Origin: Archivesica marissinica
Taxonomy: Eukaryota; Mollusca; Bivalvia; Venerida; Vesicomyidae
Direction of reading: 5' to 3'
DNA length: 64,000 nucleotides
Assembly: GCA_014843695.1 (NCBI GenBank)
Contig: CM026400.1
Span: 48,151,301 to 48,215,300 of the forward strand
Part shown: positions 55,394 to 64,000 of the stretch, one piece after another
Layout of the letters: each line of letters starts with the position of its first letter
Numbering within the stretch: position 1 is the first letter of the stretch
Translations under genes and position numbers: made by a program
Notes under the pieces: generated by a model
What the model saw: only the letters and a program-made list of their open reading frames with translations
Told to the model about the DNA's origin: nothing
Databases searched by the model: none

Positions 55394-55749
55394 CTAGAGA
55401 TTCTCCGCCAAAATGAACATGTATATTTCGAAACGGATTTATTTAAGGGACTAAATAACCACATAGAGTATACAAAGTTGAAATCTACTTTATAGATGTT
55501 TGGAAAGTTGGAAAGGGGGATGGATGTAGGGAGAGTGAGAGAGAGAGAGGGAGGGAGGGAGATACTTTAAATCGTTTCAAACGATTTTAATACTAGTAGA
55601 ACATGTTTACAACTATTAGTTTTATTCAAATCTTTAGTAAAATATCACCCGTGTACATATAGCATATACTACACAATAATATCTAAAATATTATAATCCG
55701 TAATACAATACACAGCCATTCATCATGTTAGAATATCAATATACTTGAC
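55394..55749. other. No gene seen; GA-rich patch
   Basis: About 355 bp. A purine-rich simple repeat (GAGAGAGAGAGGGAGGGAGG) lies at about 55534-55562. Nothing else is recognised. Confidence 0.6.
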
Positions 55750-55953
55750 CAGGCCCGTAGCCATACTGAGGCACACCGAGGCAGCTGTCTCGGTTAACAT
55801 TTCCAAAGCAAACAAAAAATAACTGAAAAATTAGCTAGATACCAGAAAACACTTGAAATCGCTTCTATGCCCCAACAATTATAAGCGGGGAACATGCCCC
55901 CGGACCCCCTAGATTGCCTCCGTTGAAATTTGCTTCTGGCTACGGTACTGTTG
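55750..55953. mobile_element. MITE with CCGTAGCCA ends
   Basis: The ends ACCAGGCCCGTAGCCATACT and TTCTGGCTACGGTACTG are inverted. The interior GGGGAACATGCCCCCGGACC also occurs in part at about 62370-62420. Confidence 0.6.
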
Positions 55954-55984
55954 ACGGCATTAAAAACGTAGCATTTTAAATTCC

Positions 55985-56165
55985 TATGTGCATACTCTAT
56001 TTTGCAGACTATTTTTTAGCGATACATGCATATTTTAACTGTGAGAAATGGATTATTTTAGGTGATTGTCTAGTGCATAGTCTAGTCTGGCTTAATGAAA
56101 TTAATAACTATATTCGTTGAAATTCTTATATAACTGATTGCGTATCTATTGCGTTTACGTATATA
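55985..56165 (-). repeat. Dispersed noncoding repeat (copy 2)
   Basis: Reverse complement of 44226-44400 over most of its length (AACTGTGAGAAATGGATTAT, GTGATTGTCTAGTGCATAG). Confidence 0.7.
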
Positions 56166-56236
56166 TCATAGTTACTGCGTGTACGTCATTCACCGATAAC
56201 ACAATGTATTAGGTGGTAAAACTGAGAAGCAATCGC

Positions 56237-56586
56237 CAATGAGAAACCTCGCTATCTGTTCTATTACCTCCCTTGGCATATAATGTCCGATTTATCCCTA
56301 AATGTATAGATGTCCTTTTAGTTGGAATCCTCTGTTTTTACAGTTGTTCCCTAACCATATCATGTTTGTTAATTGATAAAAAAATAATTAACATATGTTT
56401 TATCCATTGGATATAGCGTAGGATATCTGTTGAGTTATAATAACATGATAATTATAATAATTATAAGAAAGTGGAAGAAAATTGATAGCATGTTTTGCAA
56501 AGGAAACAACGATAAAAACAGAGGAAACAACTTTTAAAAAAGAGGACCTACATACTTTTAGGGAGTATTCATGATATCTCTCACTG
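56237..56586. mobile_element. MITE with long inverted repeats (copy 2)
   Basis: CAATGAGAAACCTCGCTATC on the left and TATCTCTCACTGAG on the right. Shares TATTACCTCCCTTGGCATA, GGAATCCTCTGTTTTTACAG and GGAAACAACGATAAAAACAG with the inverse of 25827-26196. Confidence 0.72.
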
Positions 56587-56634
56587 AGACATATCACTAA
56601 TTAAGAAAGACATGCAACATGAAATAGACCCACC

Positions 56635-56795
56635 AGGGGCGTAGCTTGGCTGGAATCGATGTGTAGGCCAACTTAAAACGTATATAATTTAATCCTGGCC
56701 TCCCGATTTTTGTTGCAGATTTGGCATTTTTATTTTTTCGAGGGAAAGTGTAGGCCACGGCCTACACGGCCTATAGGAAGCTACGCCAATGTCCA
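56635..56795. mobile_element. MITE with GGCGTAGCTT ends (copy 2)
   Basis: GGGGCGTAGCTTGGCTGGAA at the left and GGAAGCTACGCCAATG at the right, the inverse orientation of 48586-48787. The GGACCCCCT block of the other copy is deleted. Confidence 0.72.
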
Positions 56796-57205
56796 CCCAT
56801 ATACGCACTACTATGAATTTAAGAAACATTCTAACACCAAGTATATAGCATCACCTTTCATGTCGAGGGTGAACTAACTAGCAACCCCTTCTCAGAATAA
56901 ATAAAACATCAAAACAATTTAGGCATTTCAGATATAAAAATTATTTGTTTGTGTGTAGAATATCAAAACAGGGTTTGGCACACAGTCTTCTCAAATAAGT
57001 ATGAGTGATTTATTATTATTGATTATTAATTATTCGATCTATGAGCCGAAGTGGCTCCGGTGGTTAGCATGTTGAAAGCTTATTCCTATGAATACGCCGA
57101 GCATATGTTCCACCACTCTACTGTACCAAATTTCGAACTGAACTGTGATTACACAGGACAAGTACATTCCAGTCATGGATTTCTGTCCGTAAACGGAACC
57201 AACTA
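56796..57205. other. 3' flank of the RING gene at 57206
   Basis: Includes a minus-strand AATAAA at 57009-57014, about 195 bp past the stop codon and a fair polyadenylation signal. It also holds GCCGAGCATATGTTCCACCA at 57095, the motif that forms the 51-bp array at 61081-61952. A weak tRNA-like start (GAAGTGGCTCCGGTGGTTAG) lies at 57047. Confidence 0.45.
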
Positions 57206-57964
57206 TTAAATATAAATAGTTCTATACTCGGCAATCATTCTTTTACAGACAGGACATAGATTATTTCCCATCATAATGTTTTTTGTACATTGTTCACACA
57301 TTTGAGCATGTCCACACGGGAATATGGCAGCGTTTATAACATGTTCAAAACACACGATACACTGTCTGTCATCTGAATGGTTAGGATTATCGACACGAAC
57401 ATAATCATCCTCCACAAATCCTCCACGGTTATCGTTGATGTCGGGTAGGACTGGATATAGTCTCTGGTGCATGTTTTCTGATGCATGATAATGATCGCCG
57501 ACATTTGTGTTCATTCTGACGTCATCATTTATGTTCCTTCTGACGTCAGTATCCATGTTATAATCGTCATAGTCTTGTTCACCATGACCGTGCACGTTGT
57601 GATAATGTGTGTTGTTATTTCCTTGAAACATATCATGGTTCCTACTCTGGCGAATAAAATTCAAGGTGTCGTTCATATGGAACCAGACGTTATTCACAAT
57701 ATATGGAAATGAACTATGCGCGTGTCTGCACCCGCGTGATACGAATGAACATATTATCTTCAGCGCAATAAGGTATAGCAATCCGCTGATAGCGTGCATT
57801 GTAAATTTGCCAAAGAGGAATATGACGAACACAAGGATTCCTACTGTCCACGTCAACCGGTATACACATACACAGACAAACCGTGCAATAGTGGACAGTA
57901 TCGCCCATCCAATTCTCAAACCAAATAATAACAAGATGAATGTCGACACTATAAACACAAGCAT
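57206..57964 (-). CDS. Membrane-anchored C-terminal RING protein, paralogue 1
   Basis: A single-exon 252-residue protein. The ATG at 57962-57964 is the first Met after an in-frame TAA 15 codons upstream. Hydrophobic segments lie at about 2-35 and 38-76, a His/Asn/Asp-rich linker at 80-200, and a C3HC4 RING with ligands C202, C205, C217, H219, C223, C226, C237 and C240. The end is RTIYI. By family knowledge such a RING recruits an E2 enzyme and promotes ubiquitination of partners near a membrane. The substrate and compartment are not visible. Over the 51 C-terminal residues it matches the protein at 62946-63668 at 39 positions, and both share DYDDYN, DVRRNI and QRLYP in the linker. The two genes are divergent, about 5 kb apart. 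RNF26-type architecture is clear; orthology to a named gene is not. Confidence 0.87.
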   Translation of the reverse strand: MLVFIVSTFILLLFGLRIGWAILSTIARFVCVCVYRLTWTVGILVFVIFLFGKFTMHAISGLLYLIALKIICSFVSRGCRHAHSSFPYIVNNVWFHMNDTLNFIRQSRNHDMFQGNNNTHYHNVHGHGEQDYDDYNMDTDVRRNINDDVRMNTNVGDHYHASENMHQRLYPVLPDINDNRGGFVEDDYVRVDNPNHSDDRQCIVCFEHVINAAIFPCGHAQMCEQCTKNIMMGNNLCPVCKRMIAEYRTIYI

Positions 57965-58652
57965 TGTTGATATGTCTGGTTAATTGTTGCATATGAAAGT
58001 ATATTTAGACTAATACTGATGTAGGATATAGCTATAATGCTAATATTATTTGTTGGTAAAAGCTCCCAACAATAATTGAATTGAATTATCCGATACAATG
58101 TGTAGTATTAAAGTATTCTAAACAAGCTCTATTGAATAGTCCGCACAGTCGAAACTATAAGTATAATTTATAAGCACTTTCCAATTTAATATCGTCTATT
58201 CTTTAAAAGCTTATTTTTATTTTGTTGGACAGGGAGGGAGCGTTGTGGTGACTTTTTATATATTTCAATATGCATGCAAACATAGTCAGAATGAATTGCA
58301 TCAGTTTAAATGTGATACACTAGGCCTACATTGATTGGAGCAAAATAAATGTGTGCTAAAAATAAACATGACATTTGTTTACATGCTGAGTAAATGTGTA
58401 CAATTTTAAAATTATACGAAAATAATTATATCTCGCGATATGGTGAAGTTTGAAGCTATACTTTATCTATAATTATATTTTTGTTCTCTGTTTATCAGTT
58501 GTTATCAGTTGTCAATGTTGTCAGTATAGCCTGTCTATGCCGGTGGCCGCTGCATGTTGTCTATGTCAAAGTCAATTCAATTCATATGATTTGAATGTCT
58601 GGGGCAACATACTTGTTGCAGACGTCAGTAACCAGACTGTATGTATGTTCCC
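57965..58652. other. 5' flank of the RING gene at 57206; no other gene
   Basis: AT-rich, about 690 bp. A TTATAAATTATA stretch lies near 58165 (about 200 bp upstream of the ATG) but no clear TATA at the usual distance. An open stretch near 58450-58656 is short and unrecognised. Confidence 0.45.
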
Positions 58653-58851
58653 TTAAATGTCAAACCCATTGCGGGGACCTAGACATGTTTTACTGGGCAG
58701 GCTTAGCCGACCTACGTGGTTAACCAGTACTAAGCGATGTGTGTGAGGTGCCTTGTTCAATGATACTACATACGTGACCTGACCGAGTATCGAACCAGGG
58801 ACCTTTTGATTCCAAATCCGACGCTCTACCACTGGACCACAGACGTCACTG
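58653..58851 (-). mobile_element. SINE-D (copy 2)
   Basis: The head at the right (ACCACTGGACCACAGACGTC) and B box in plus orientation (GAGTATCGAACCAGGGACC). The body has GGCAGGCTTAGCCGACC and GGTTAACCAGTACTAAGC. Inverse of 20343-20537, with a better-preserved tRNA-like head. Confidence 0.8.
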
Positions 58852-59360
58852 GACTAACACTGGATGTACATGCAGTCGGAGTCAGTGCTTAGGACAATTA
58901 ACTTCTGAAAATACCTATGTTGATCTGACTCTGGGAATATGATATTTTGATATTTTATTTCTGAATTCCAATAGGCTCAAAAGCCCATGAGGACATATAC
59001 ATGCATAATTTATGGCAAACAATGATACTAGCATACATTATATAAATACTTGTACAATGTACATAGATATCAAACATAAAGAAATATATAGTTGTTCCAA
59101 ATTTGGAGAAGGTTATACGTATTCATGATCATATTTTACATATAGTATGCATACATTTACAGTAATTACTCACATTTAAAATATTGCTATATTGCAGCAG
59201 TTACTATAATATTATAATATTCCAGGTTATTTATATTGCTTATCTGTTCATTCGCTATTTAAATTTTCTCTCTAACTAATAATAGACATTTTAAAATGAA
59301 ACCAATTTGTATATATATACAAAACCAACAACACCCAATACAAACATCAATACTACACAA
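58852..59360. other. No gene seen
   Basis: About 510 bp of AT-rich sequence between SINE-D and the 54-bp array. Stops are frequent in all frames. Confidence 0.55.
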
Positions 59361-59361
59361 A

Positions 59362-59622
59362 TAAATGTCCCCACTCCTAGACTGCCCAGTATCACCCTAT
59401 GCAATCTGCTACACCAAATCATCTCCACTCCTCCACTGCCCAGTATCACCCTATGCAATCTGATACACCTAATCATCCCCACTCCTCCACTGCCCAGTAT
59501 CACCCTATGCAATCTGATACACCTAATCATCCCCACTCCTCCACTGCCCAGTATCACCCTATGCAATCTGATAGACCTAATCATCCCCACTCCTCCACTG
59601 CCCAGTATCACCCTATACAAGT
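59362..59622. repeat. Minisatellite, 54-bp unit
   Basis: Five copies of CACTCCTCCACTGCCCAGTA, TCACCCTATGCAATCTGATA, CACCTAATCATCCC. Period a multiple of three; open frames are artefacts. Confidence 0.93.
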
Positions 59623-60297
59623 ATAGATATGTCGTGTTCTGTGTGATACAGATGTATTTATGACTGTGTATACATGTATATGCCGTGTTCTATGTGATAC
59701 AGATGTATTTATGACTGTGTATACATGTATACGTCGTGTTCTGTGTGATACAGATGTATGTATGACTGTGAATACATGTATATGCCGTGTTCTGTGTGAT
59801 ACAGATGTATTTATGACTGTGTATACATGTATATGTCGTGTTCTGTGTGATACAGATGTATTTATGACTGTGTATACATATATATGTCGTGTTCTGTGTG
59901 ATACAGATGTATTTATGACTGTGTATACATGTATATGCCGTGTTCTGTGTGATACAGATGTATTTATAACTGTGTATACATGTATATGTCGTGTTCTGTG
60001 TGATACAAATGTATTTATGACTGTGTATACATGTATATGCCGTGTTCTGTGTGATACAGATGTATTTATGACTGTGTATACATGTATATGTCGTGTTCTG
60101 TGTGATACAGATGTATTTATGACTGTGTATACATGTATATGCCGTGTTCTGTGTGATACAGATATATTTATGACTGTGTATACATGTATATGCCGTGTTC
60201 TGTGTGATACAGATGTATTTATGACTGTGTATACATGTATATGCCGTGTTCTGTGTGATACAGATGTATTTATGACTGTGTATACATGGACCAGCAC
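59623..60297. repeat. Minisatellite, 51-bp unit
   Basis: Thirteen copies of GTCGTGTTCTGTGTGATACA, GATGTATTTATGACTGTGTA, TACATGTATAT, with GCCGTG/GTCGTG variants. Directly abuts the 54-bp array. Confidence 0.95.
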
Positions 60298-60758
60298 TTA
60301 TTAGATTAGTGCTTCTGGAGTGATTTTGAAAAATTACACTAGCCGATAACGAGACGTGTGATGGCATCTATATGTGACTTATTTAATAGATTAATATACA
60401 GTAAATTGTCACTTGTTTAATTGTTACAGCTTTTATATAAGTTCTCCTTAATTAAACTGATATATTGTCTCTTGACATATCCGTAGCTATGGGGATCGAA
60501 GCGGTCGAATGACCCCCTCCCCCATAATTCCCCCGAAGTCCACTTTTTCATGTTTCAAAATTCTCAATTTCAAAAAACACGAGCAGTGTTTGCGCTTGCG
60601 CACGCATGCGCCATGCAGTAGTTTCTTTATTGGGGTTGATTTTGGTAAAGGACGAAGTCAGACTAGACTGCCAGCGTGTTACCACTGGACTATAGATCCG
60701 TCTATAGTATAGATCCGTCTGTAGATGTTTTCACGACTTAAGAAAATAATAATATACG
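60298..60758. other. No gene; SINE-A fragment at 60670-60716
   Basis: About 460 bp. CCAGCGTGTTACCACTGGAC at 60670 is the head end of a minus-strand SINE-A whose body is absent, followed by two copies of TATAGATCCGTCT. The rest is unassigned, with a CG-rich patch GCGCTTGCGCACGCATGCGC near 60591. Confidence 0.6.
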
Positions 60759-61050
60759 TGTGTTTTACGTTTATTTATCGTCGCTACCGGTTGCCCATAT
60801 GAGCGACGCCGCCTTAAGAGATTAGTCATTTTAGATTTTTGGAGGATGGTGCAATGATACAGACAGAGACCCATTCCAGAGTCTCCTCTGATTCTTTTAC
60901 GTGCACGGTGTAAATCACCGACACGAGACCTCGGTTTAATGTCCCATCTGAAAGACTGTTAATTTTATTAGGGTCAGACGGGGGATCGAACCTGCGATAC
61001 CTGGATTACCAGTCCAGCGTGTTACCACTGGACTACAAATCCGTCTGTAA
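60759..61050 (-). mobile_element. SINE-A, full length, perfect 14-bp TSD
   Basis: The direct repeat AATAATAATATACG lies at 60745-60758 and 61051-61064. Head, body and tail are complete, so this is the best reference copy in the window. Confidence 0.95.
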
Positions 61051-61080
61051 TAATAATATACGACACGTGCAATTAACATT

Positions 61081-61952
61081 TTATACTGGTCATTATATGT
61101 GGAATTAACGCCGAGCATAGGTTCCACCACTCTATACTCGTCATTATATGTGGAATTAACGCCGAGCATAGGTTCCACCACTGAATACTCGTCATTATAT
61201 GTGGAATTAACGCCGAGCATAGGTTCCACCACTCTATAATGGTCATTATATGTTGGATTTACACCGAGCATAGGTTCCACCACTCTATAATGGTCATTAT
61301 ATGTTGGATTTACGCCGAGCATAGGTTTCACCACTCTATACTCGTCATTATATGTTGGATTTACACCGAGCATAGGTTCCACCACTCTATACTCGTCATT
61401 ATATGTTGGATTTACACCGAGCATAGGTTCCACCACTCTATACTGGTCATTATATGTTGGATTTACACCGAGCATAGGTTCCACCACTCTATAATGGTCA
61501 TTATATGTTGGATTTACGCCGAGCATAGGTTCCACCACTCTATACTGGTCATTATATGTGTGATTTACACCTAGCATAGGTTCCACCACTCTATACTGGT
61601 CATTATATGTGGGATTTACACCGAGCATAGATTCCACCACTCTATACTGACCATTATATGTTGGATTTACACCGAGCATAGGTTCCACCACTCTATACTG
61701 GTCATTATATGTTGGATTTACACCGGGCATAGGTTCCACCACTCTATACTGGTCATTATATGTTGGATTTACACCGGGCATAGGTTCCACCACTCTGTAC
61801 TGGTCATTATATGTTGGATTTACACCGGACATAGGTTCCACCACTCTATACTGGTCATTATATGTTGGATTTACACCGGGCATAGGTTCCACCACTCTAT
61901 ACTAGTCATTATATGTGGAATTAACGCCGAGCATAGGTTCCACCATTCTAAT
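61081..61952. repeat. Minisatellite, 51-bp unit
   Basis: About 17 copies of TGGTCATTATATGTTGGATT, TACACCGAGCATAGGTTCCA, CCACTCTATAC. End units have GTGGAATTAACGCCGAGC. The GAGCATA.GTTCCACCACTCTA part also occurs once at 48250 and once at 57100 outside any array, so the unit probably derives from a dispersed element. Long minus-strand open frames are due to the period of three times 17. Confidence 0.95.
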
Positions 61953-62114
61953 ATGTGTGCAAGCAACACTTGCGAATAGTTTATATAAGAGGCTTTCTCT
62001 GAAAGTTCTCTATATGTGCTGTCGCTTTTTAACTATGTACACATTTAAACGTTGACGAAATCAATGGCGGACGACTTGAGTTCACCGAGTTAGACCGGGT
62101 ACACGTAAGTTCTA

Positions 62115-62299
62115 CATATACCACAGGAACTTGAAATGTTATCCATAAGCCACCAAAGATCTAGTACCTCTATCCTAGGACACCCACTCTACCAAAGGTC
62201 TCGTACCTCTATCATTGGACACCCCCTAGGGTATCCTAGGATAGAGGTACGAGACCTTTGGTGGCTTATGGATAATATTTCAAGTTCCTGTGCATATAC
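62115..62299. repeat. Foldback element (copy 2)
   Basis: Arms CCACAGGAACTTGAAATGTT... and ...ATTTCAAGTTCCTGTGCATA, with CCATAAGCCACCAAAGATCT and its complement. Part of the arm (CCAAAGGTCTCGTACCTCTA) is duplicated on the left side, enlarging the loop. It is 650 bp upstream of the RING gene at 62946. Confidence 0.85.
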
Positions 62300-62817
62300 G
62301 TAGTATGTGCTCCGTCATTGCCCAGAATGCAGGAAATGGCGTTTCATACCATCTAGATTTTAAAAAATCCACGTGGGCGGGGCATCCCCGGACCATCTAG
62401 CGGCCTCGGTCCCTTCGGGGGCATCCGTGGCAGCAGTTTACTACAATGGCTCTTGACAGAAATTGGCCACACGGGTTCAGTTTACATTTACGTTAATAAT
62501 AATTATTTTCGTCTATATTACATTGTGCATATGTACTCACCATGTAAACAATCAGTCATATTTATTTTTTTGCCAGTGATGTTAATTTTTTGTTCCAATC
62601 AAATTATGCCTAATGTTGTATTTGTTCAGAGTTACCGTATATTTCCATATCTTATAATTCCGACCTAACAAAACCAAGTTGACAATTAACGATTTCGTAA
62701 CAGCAAATTGAATTAATGTTTTGGAATTAGGTCAAGGATGATAATGACAAAGTTAGTGGTCAAACCGATATTGTTGGCTTTTACTACAGTTTTATTGAGC
62801 GGATATAGCGACTCTTT
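62300..62817. other. Unassigned 5' flank
   Basis: About 520 bp. At 62370-62420 GGGGCATCCCCGGACCATCT resembles the interior of the MITE at 55750. The remainder is AT-rich and without a sustained frame. Confidence 0.5.
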
Positions 62818-62818
62818 T

Positions 62819-62924
62819 ATAAAACCATGGATATAAAATTGGACACAGAGAGACAATAATTCAGGTGCACGGAGCACCCGGATTAACCAGCTCCAGTCTA
62901 GTGTAGAACTATGCAGTTATAAAA
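62819..62924 (+). promoter_or_regulatory. Candidate TATA boxes of the RING gene at 62946
   Basis: TATAAAA occurs at 62819-62825, 62832-62838 and 62918-62924. The second would give a 5' leader of about 85 bases. The third is too close to the ATG for a normal leader. No start-site evidence exists. Confidence 0.3.
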
Positions 62925-62945
62925 CATCACCCTACCCACTCCTAA

Positions 62946-63668
62946 ATGGCAATATTAGTCTTGGGTATATTATCAATCCTGTGTGTTGGTTTGACCATTT
63001 GCTGCACGATTCTACTTGGAATATCGGGACTTGATTATAGATATGTATGTATCCCGATATGTTTGACAGTGCTTTTGGCCTTCGTGTGCTATATCTGCTA
63101 TAAAGTGATGGCAGGTTTCATAAAGCTTGTTGTTGCTTTTGTGGTATTCTGTGTGTACGTGGTTCCATTCCTAGCCCGCGTTGTGATACTCTTGCACACT
63201 TCACTTATATACATTATGAATATTGCTGTGTTCCTGTTGAACTCTACAGGTCATATCCGCAATAGTGTTCAAGGTATCGACGCACGTGATCATAATTTGC
63301 ACGAGCAGGAAGTGCCAGACTATGATGACTATAATGACGTCAGAAGGAACATAGGTGATAATGATGATATGCACAGACAGAGGGGACACACACCTCAGAG
63401 ATTGTATCCCGATCTAACCGATTTTAACGACAACAGCGAACAATTTGAGGACAATTCTGATGATGATTATGTTCATGTACATACTAATCGTAACCATGAC
63501 GATGATCAGCAGTGCATCATTTGTTTTGAACGCGTTAGAAACGCCGCAATATTCCCGTGTGGGCATGCTCAAATGTGTGAACAATGCACGAGACGCATTA
63601 TGATGGGAAGGAATTTGTGTCCAATATGTCAAAGGCGGATCGTTGAGTACAGGAAAATTTATCTGTAG
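62946..63668 (+). CDS. Membrane-anchored C-terminal RING protein, paralogue 2
   Basis: A single-exon 240-residue protein. The ATG is immediately preceded by an in-frame TAA (62943-62945). Hydrophobic segments lie at about 3-26, 32-55, 57-80 and 84-100, a linker with PDYDDYNDVRRNI and an Asp-rich stretch (EDNSDDDYVHVH) at 104-188, and a C3HC4 RING with ligands C190, C193, C205, H207, C211, C214, C225 and C228. The end is RKIYL. Family knowledge predicts an E3 ubiquitin ligase fixed in a membrane with a cytosolic RING. It pairs with the divergent gene at 57206 (39 of 51 identical C-terminal residues, while the membrane part differs more). The nearest AATAAA downstream, at 63857, lies inside a retroposed element. 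The function and substrate cannot be read from the sequence. Confidence 0.88.
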   Translation: MAILVLGILSILCVGLTICCTILLGISGLDYRYVCIPICLTVLLAFVCYICYKVMAGFIKLVVAFVVFCVYVVPFLARVVILLHTSLIYIMNIAVFLLNSTGHIRNSVQGIDARDHNLHEQEVPDYDDYNDVRRNIGDNDDMHRQRGHTPQRLYPDLTDFNDNSEQFEDNSDDDYVHVHTNRNHDDDQQCIICFERVRNAAIFPCGHAQMCEQCTRRIMMGRNLCPICQRRIVEYRKIYL

Positions 63669-63732
63669 AGTTAATTGCATCATTAAACTAGTTTGAAGTT
63701 GGTCGATGTCCCCTTTTAAACACATTGCTGTC

Positions 63733-63893
63733 AAGAACCATTGCTGGTGCGGGCTGTTGTCTAATGTTGTTCAAACTTGTGGCCCAAACCATTTGTATTT
63801 TCATGCTCTGTATTGTATCTTTATGTGTATGACATAATTATGTACTGTTGATATGCAATAAAATATGGCTAAATAAAAAAAAAGAACCATTGC
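63733..63893 (+). mobile_element. Retroposed LINE-type 3' end with 12-bp TSD
   Basis: The direct repeat AAGAACCATTGC lies at 63733-63744 and 63882-63893. Between them is GTTGTCTAATGTTGTTCAAA, GTGGCCCAAACCATTTGTAT, AATAAA at 63857-63862 and an A-rich end. It matches 54136-54262. It inserted 65 bp after the stop codon of the RING gene and may supply its polyadenylation signal. Confidence 0.88.
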
Positions 63894-64000
63894 AAACATC
63901 TTACTATCAAGAGCAAATTGTAAACATAAAATACTGTCATGAGCTGTTTTTAACATCCTTCTGGCGATAATCGATAAACAATCTTGTTGTCAAGAACTCT

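Noticed and set aside
59608..60367. Long plus and minus frames in the 51-bp array (TVYTCICRVLCDTDVF and HVYTVINTSVSHRTRH)
   Set aside because: Both strands are open because the period is a multiple of three. No unique flank is included.
60936..61895. 319-codon minus frame with YRVVEPMLGVNPTYND repeats
   Set aside because: Made by the 51-bp minisatellite and continuing into SINE-A. The ends are repeat and SINE, not gene.

Overview
The window looks like a piece of an AT-rich, repeat-dominated animal genome, most likely a bivalve mollusc or another lophotrochozoan. The evidence is the density of tRNA-derived SINEs, short inverted-repeat transposons (MITEs), a Tc1-type transposon, a LINE reverse-transcriptase fossil, very large minisatellites, and intronless membrane RING-finger genes of RNF26 type. 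No bacterial-style operons, CRISPR arrays or rRNA are visible. The species cannot be fixed from sequence alone. By my tally nearly half of the window is tandem repeat.

Layout. 1-7992: an array of a 47-bp unit that runs off the left edge. 8.1-11.6 kb: a TTAA MITE, a 40-bp AT-rich array with a 192-bp higher-order period, and a nearly complete Tc1-like element (10098-11591) whose transposase is frameshifted. 11.6-30.5 kb: SINEs, nested MITEs, foldback sequences, a LINE fossil and at least eleven small arrays (32 to 83-bp units). 30.6-44.2 kb: a complex of 25-bp and 25/34-bp arrays, interrupted by exactly 1000 N (38244-39243). The two sides of the gap repeat each other almost identically, so the apparent duplication is probably two contig ends or two haplotypes that were not merged. 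44.2-64 kb: the gene-bearing part.

Genes. Three intact, single-exon genes encode proteins with N-terminal membrane segments, an acidic or His/Asp-rich linker and a C-terminal C3HC4 RING. They are an RNF26-like gene (44881-46191, minus) and a divergent pair of close paralogues (57206-57964 minus; 62946-63668 plus). RNF26 is known as an ER-membrane E3 ubiquitin ligase that organises perinuclear endosomes and modulates STING. The cluster therefore suggests a locally expanded family of membrane-anchored E3 ligases. The only other coding traces are the broken Tc1 transposase, a LINE RT fragment (about 12028-12175) and one weak candidate exon (18990-19183).

The mobile elements document each other. 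Paralogous copies give empty sites for TTAA-specific and TA-specific MITE insertions, and several SINEs have clear target-site duplications. Two minisatellites appear to have grown from the terminal repeats of MITEs. SINE labels A to F and MITE labels P1, P2 and T are local names used only here.
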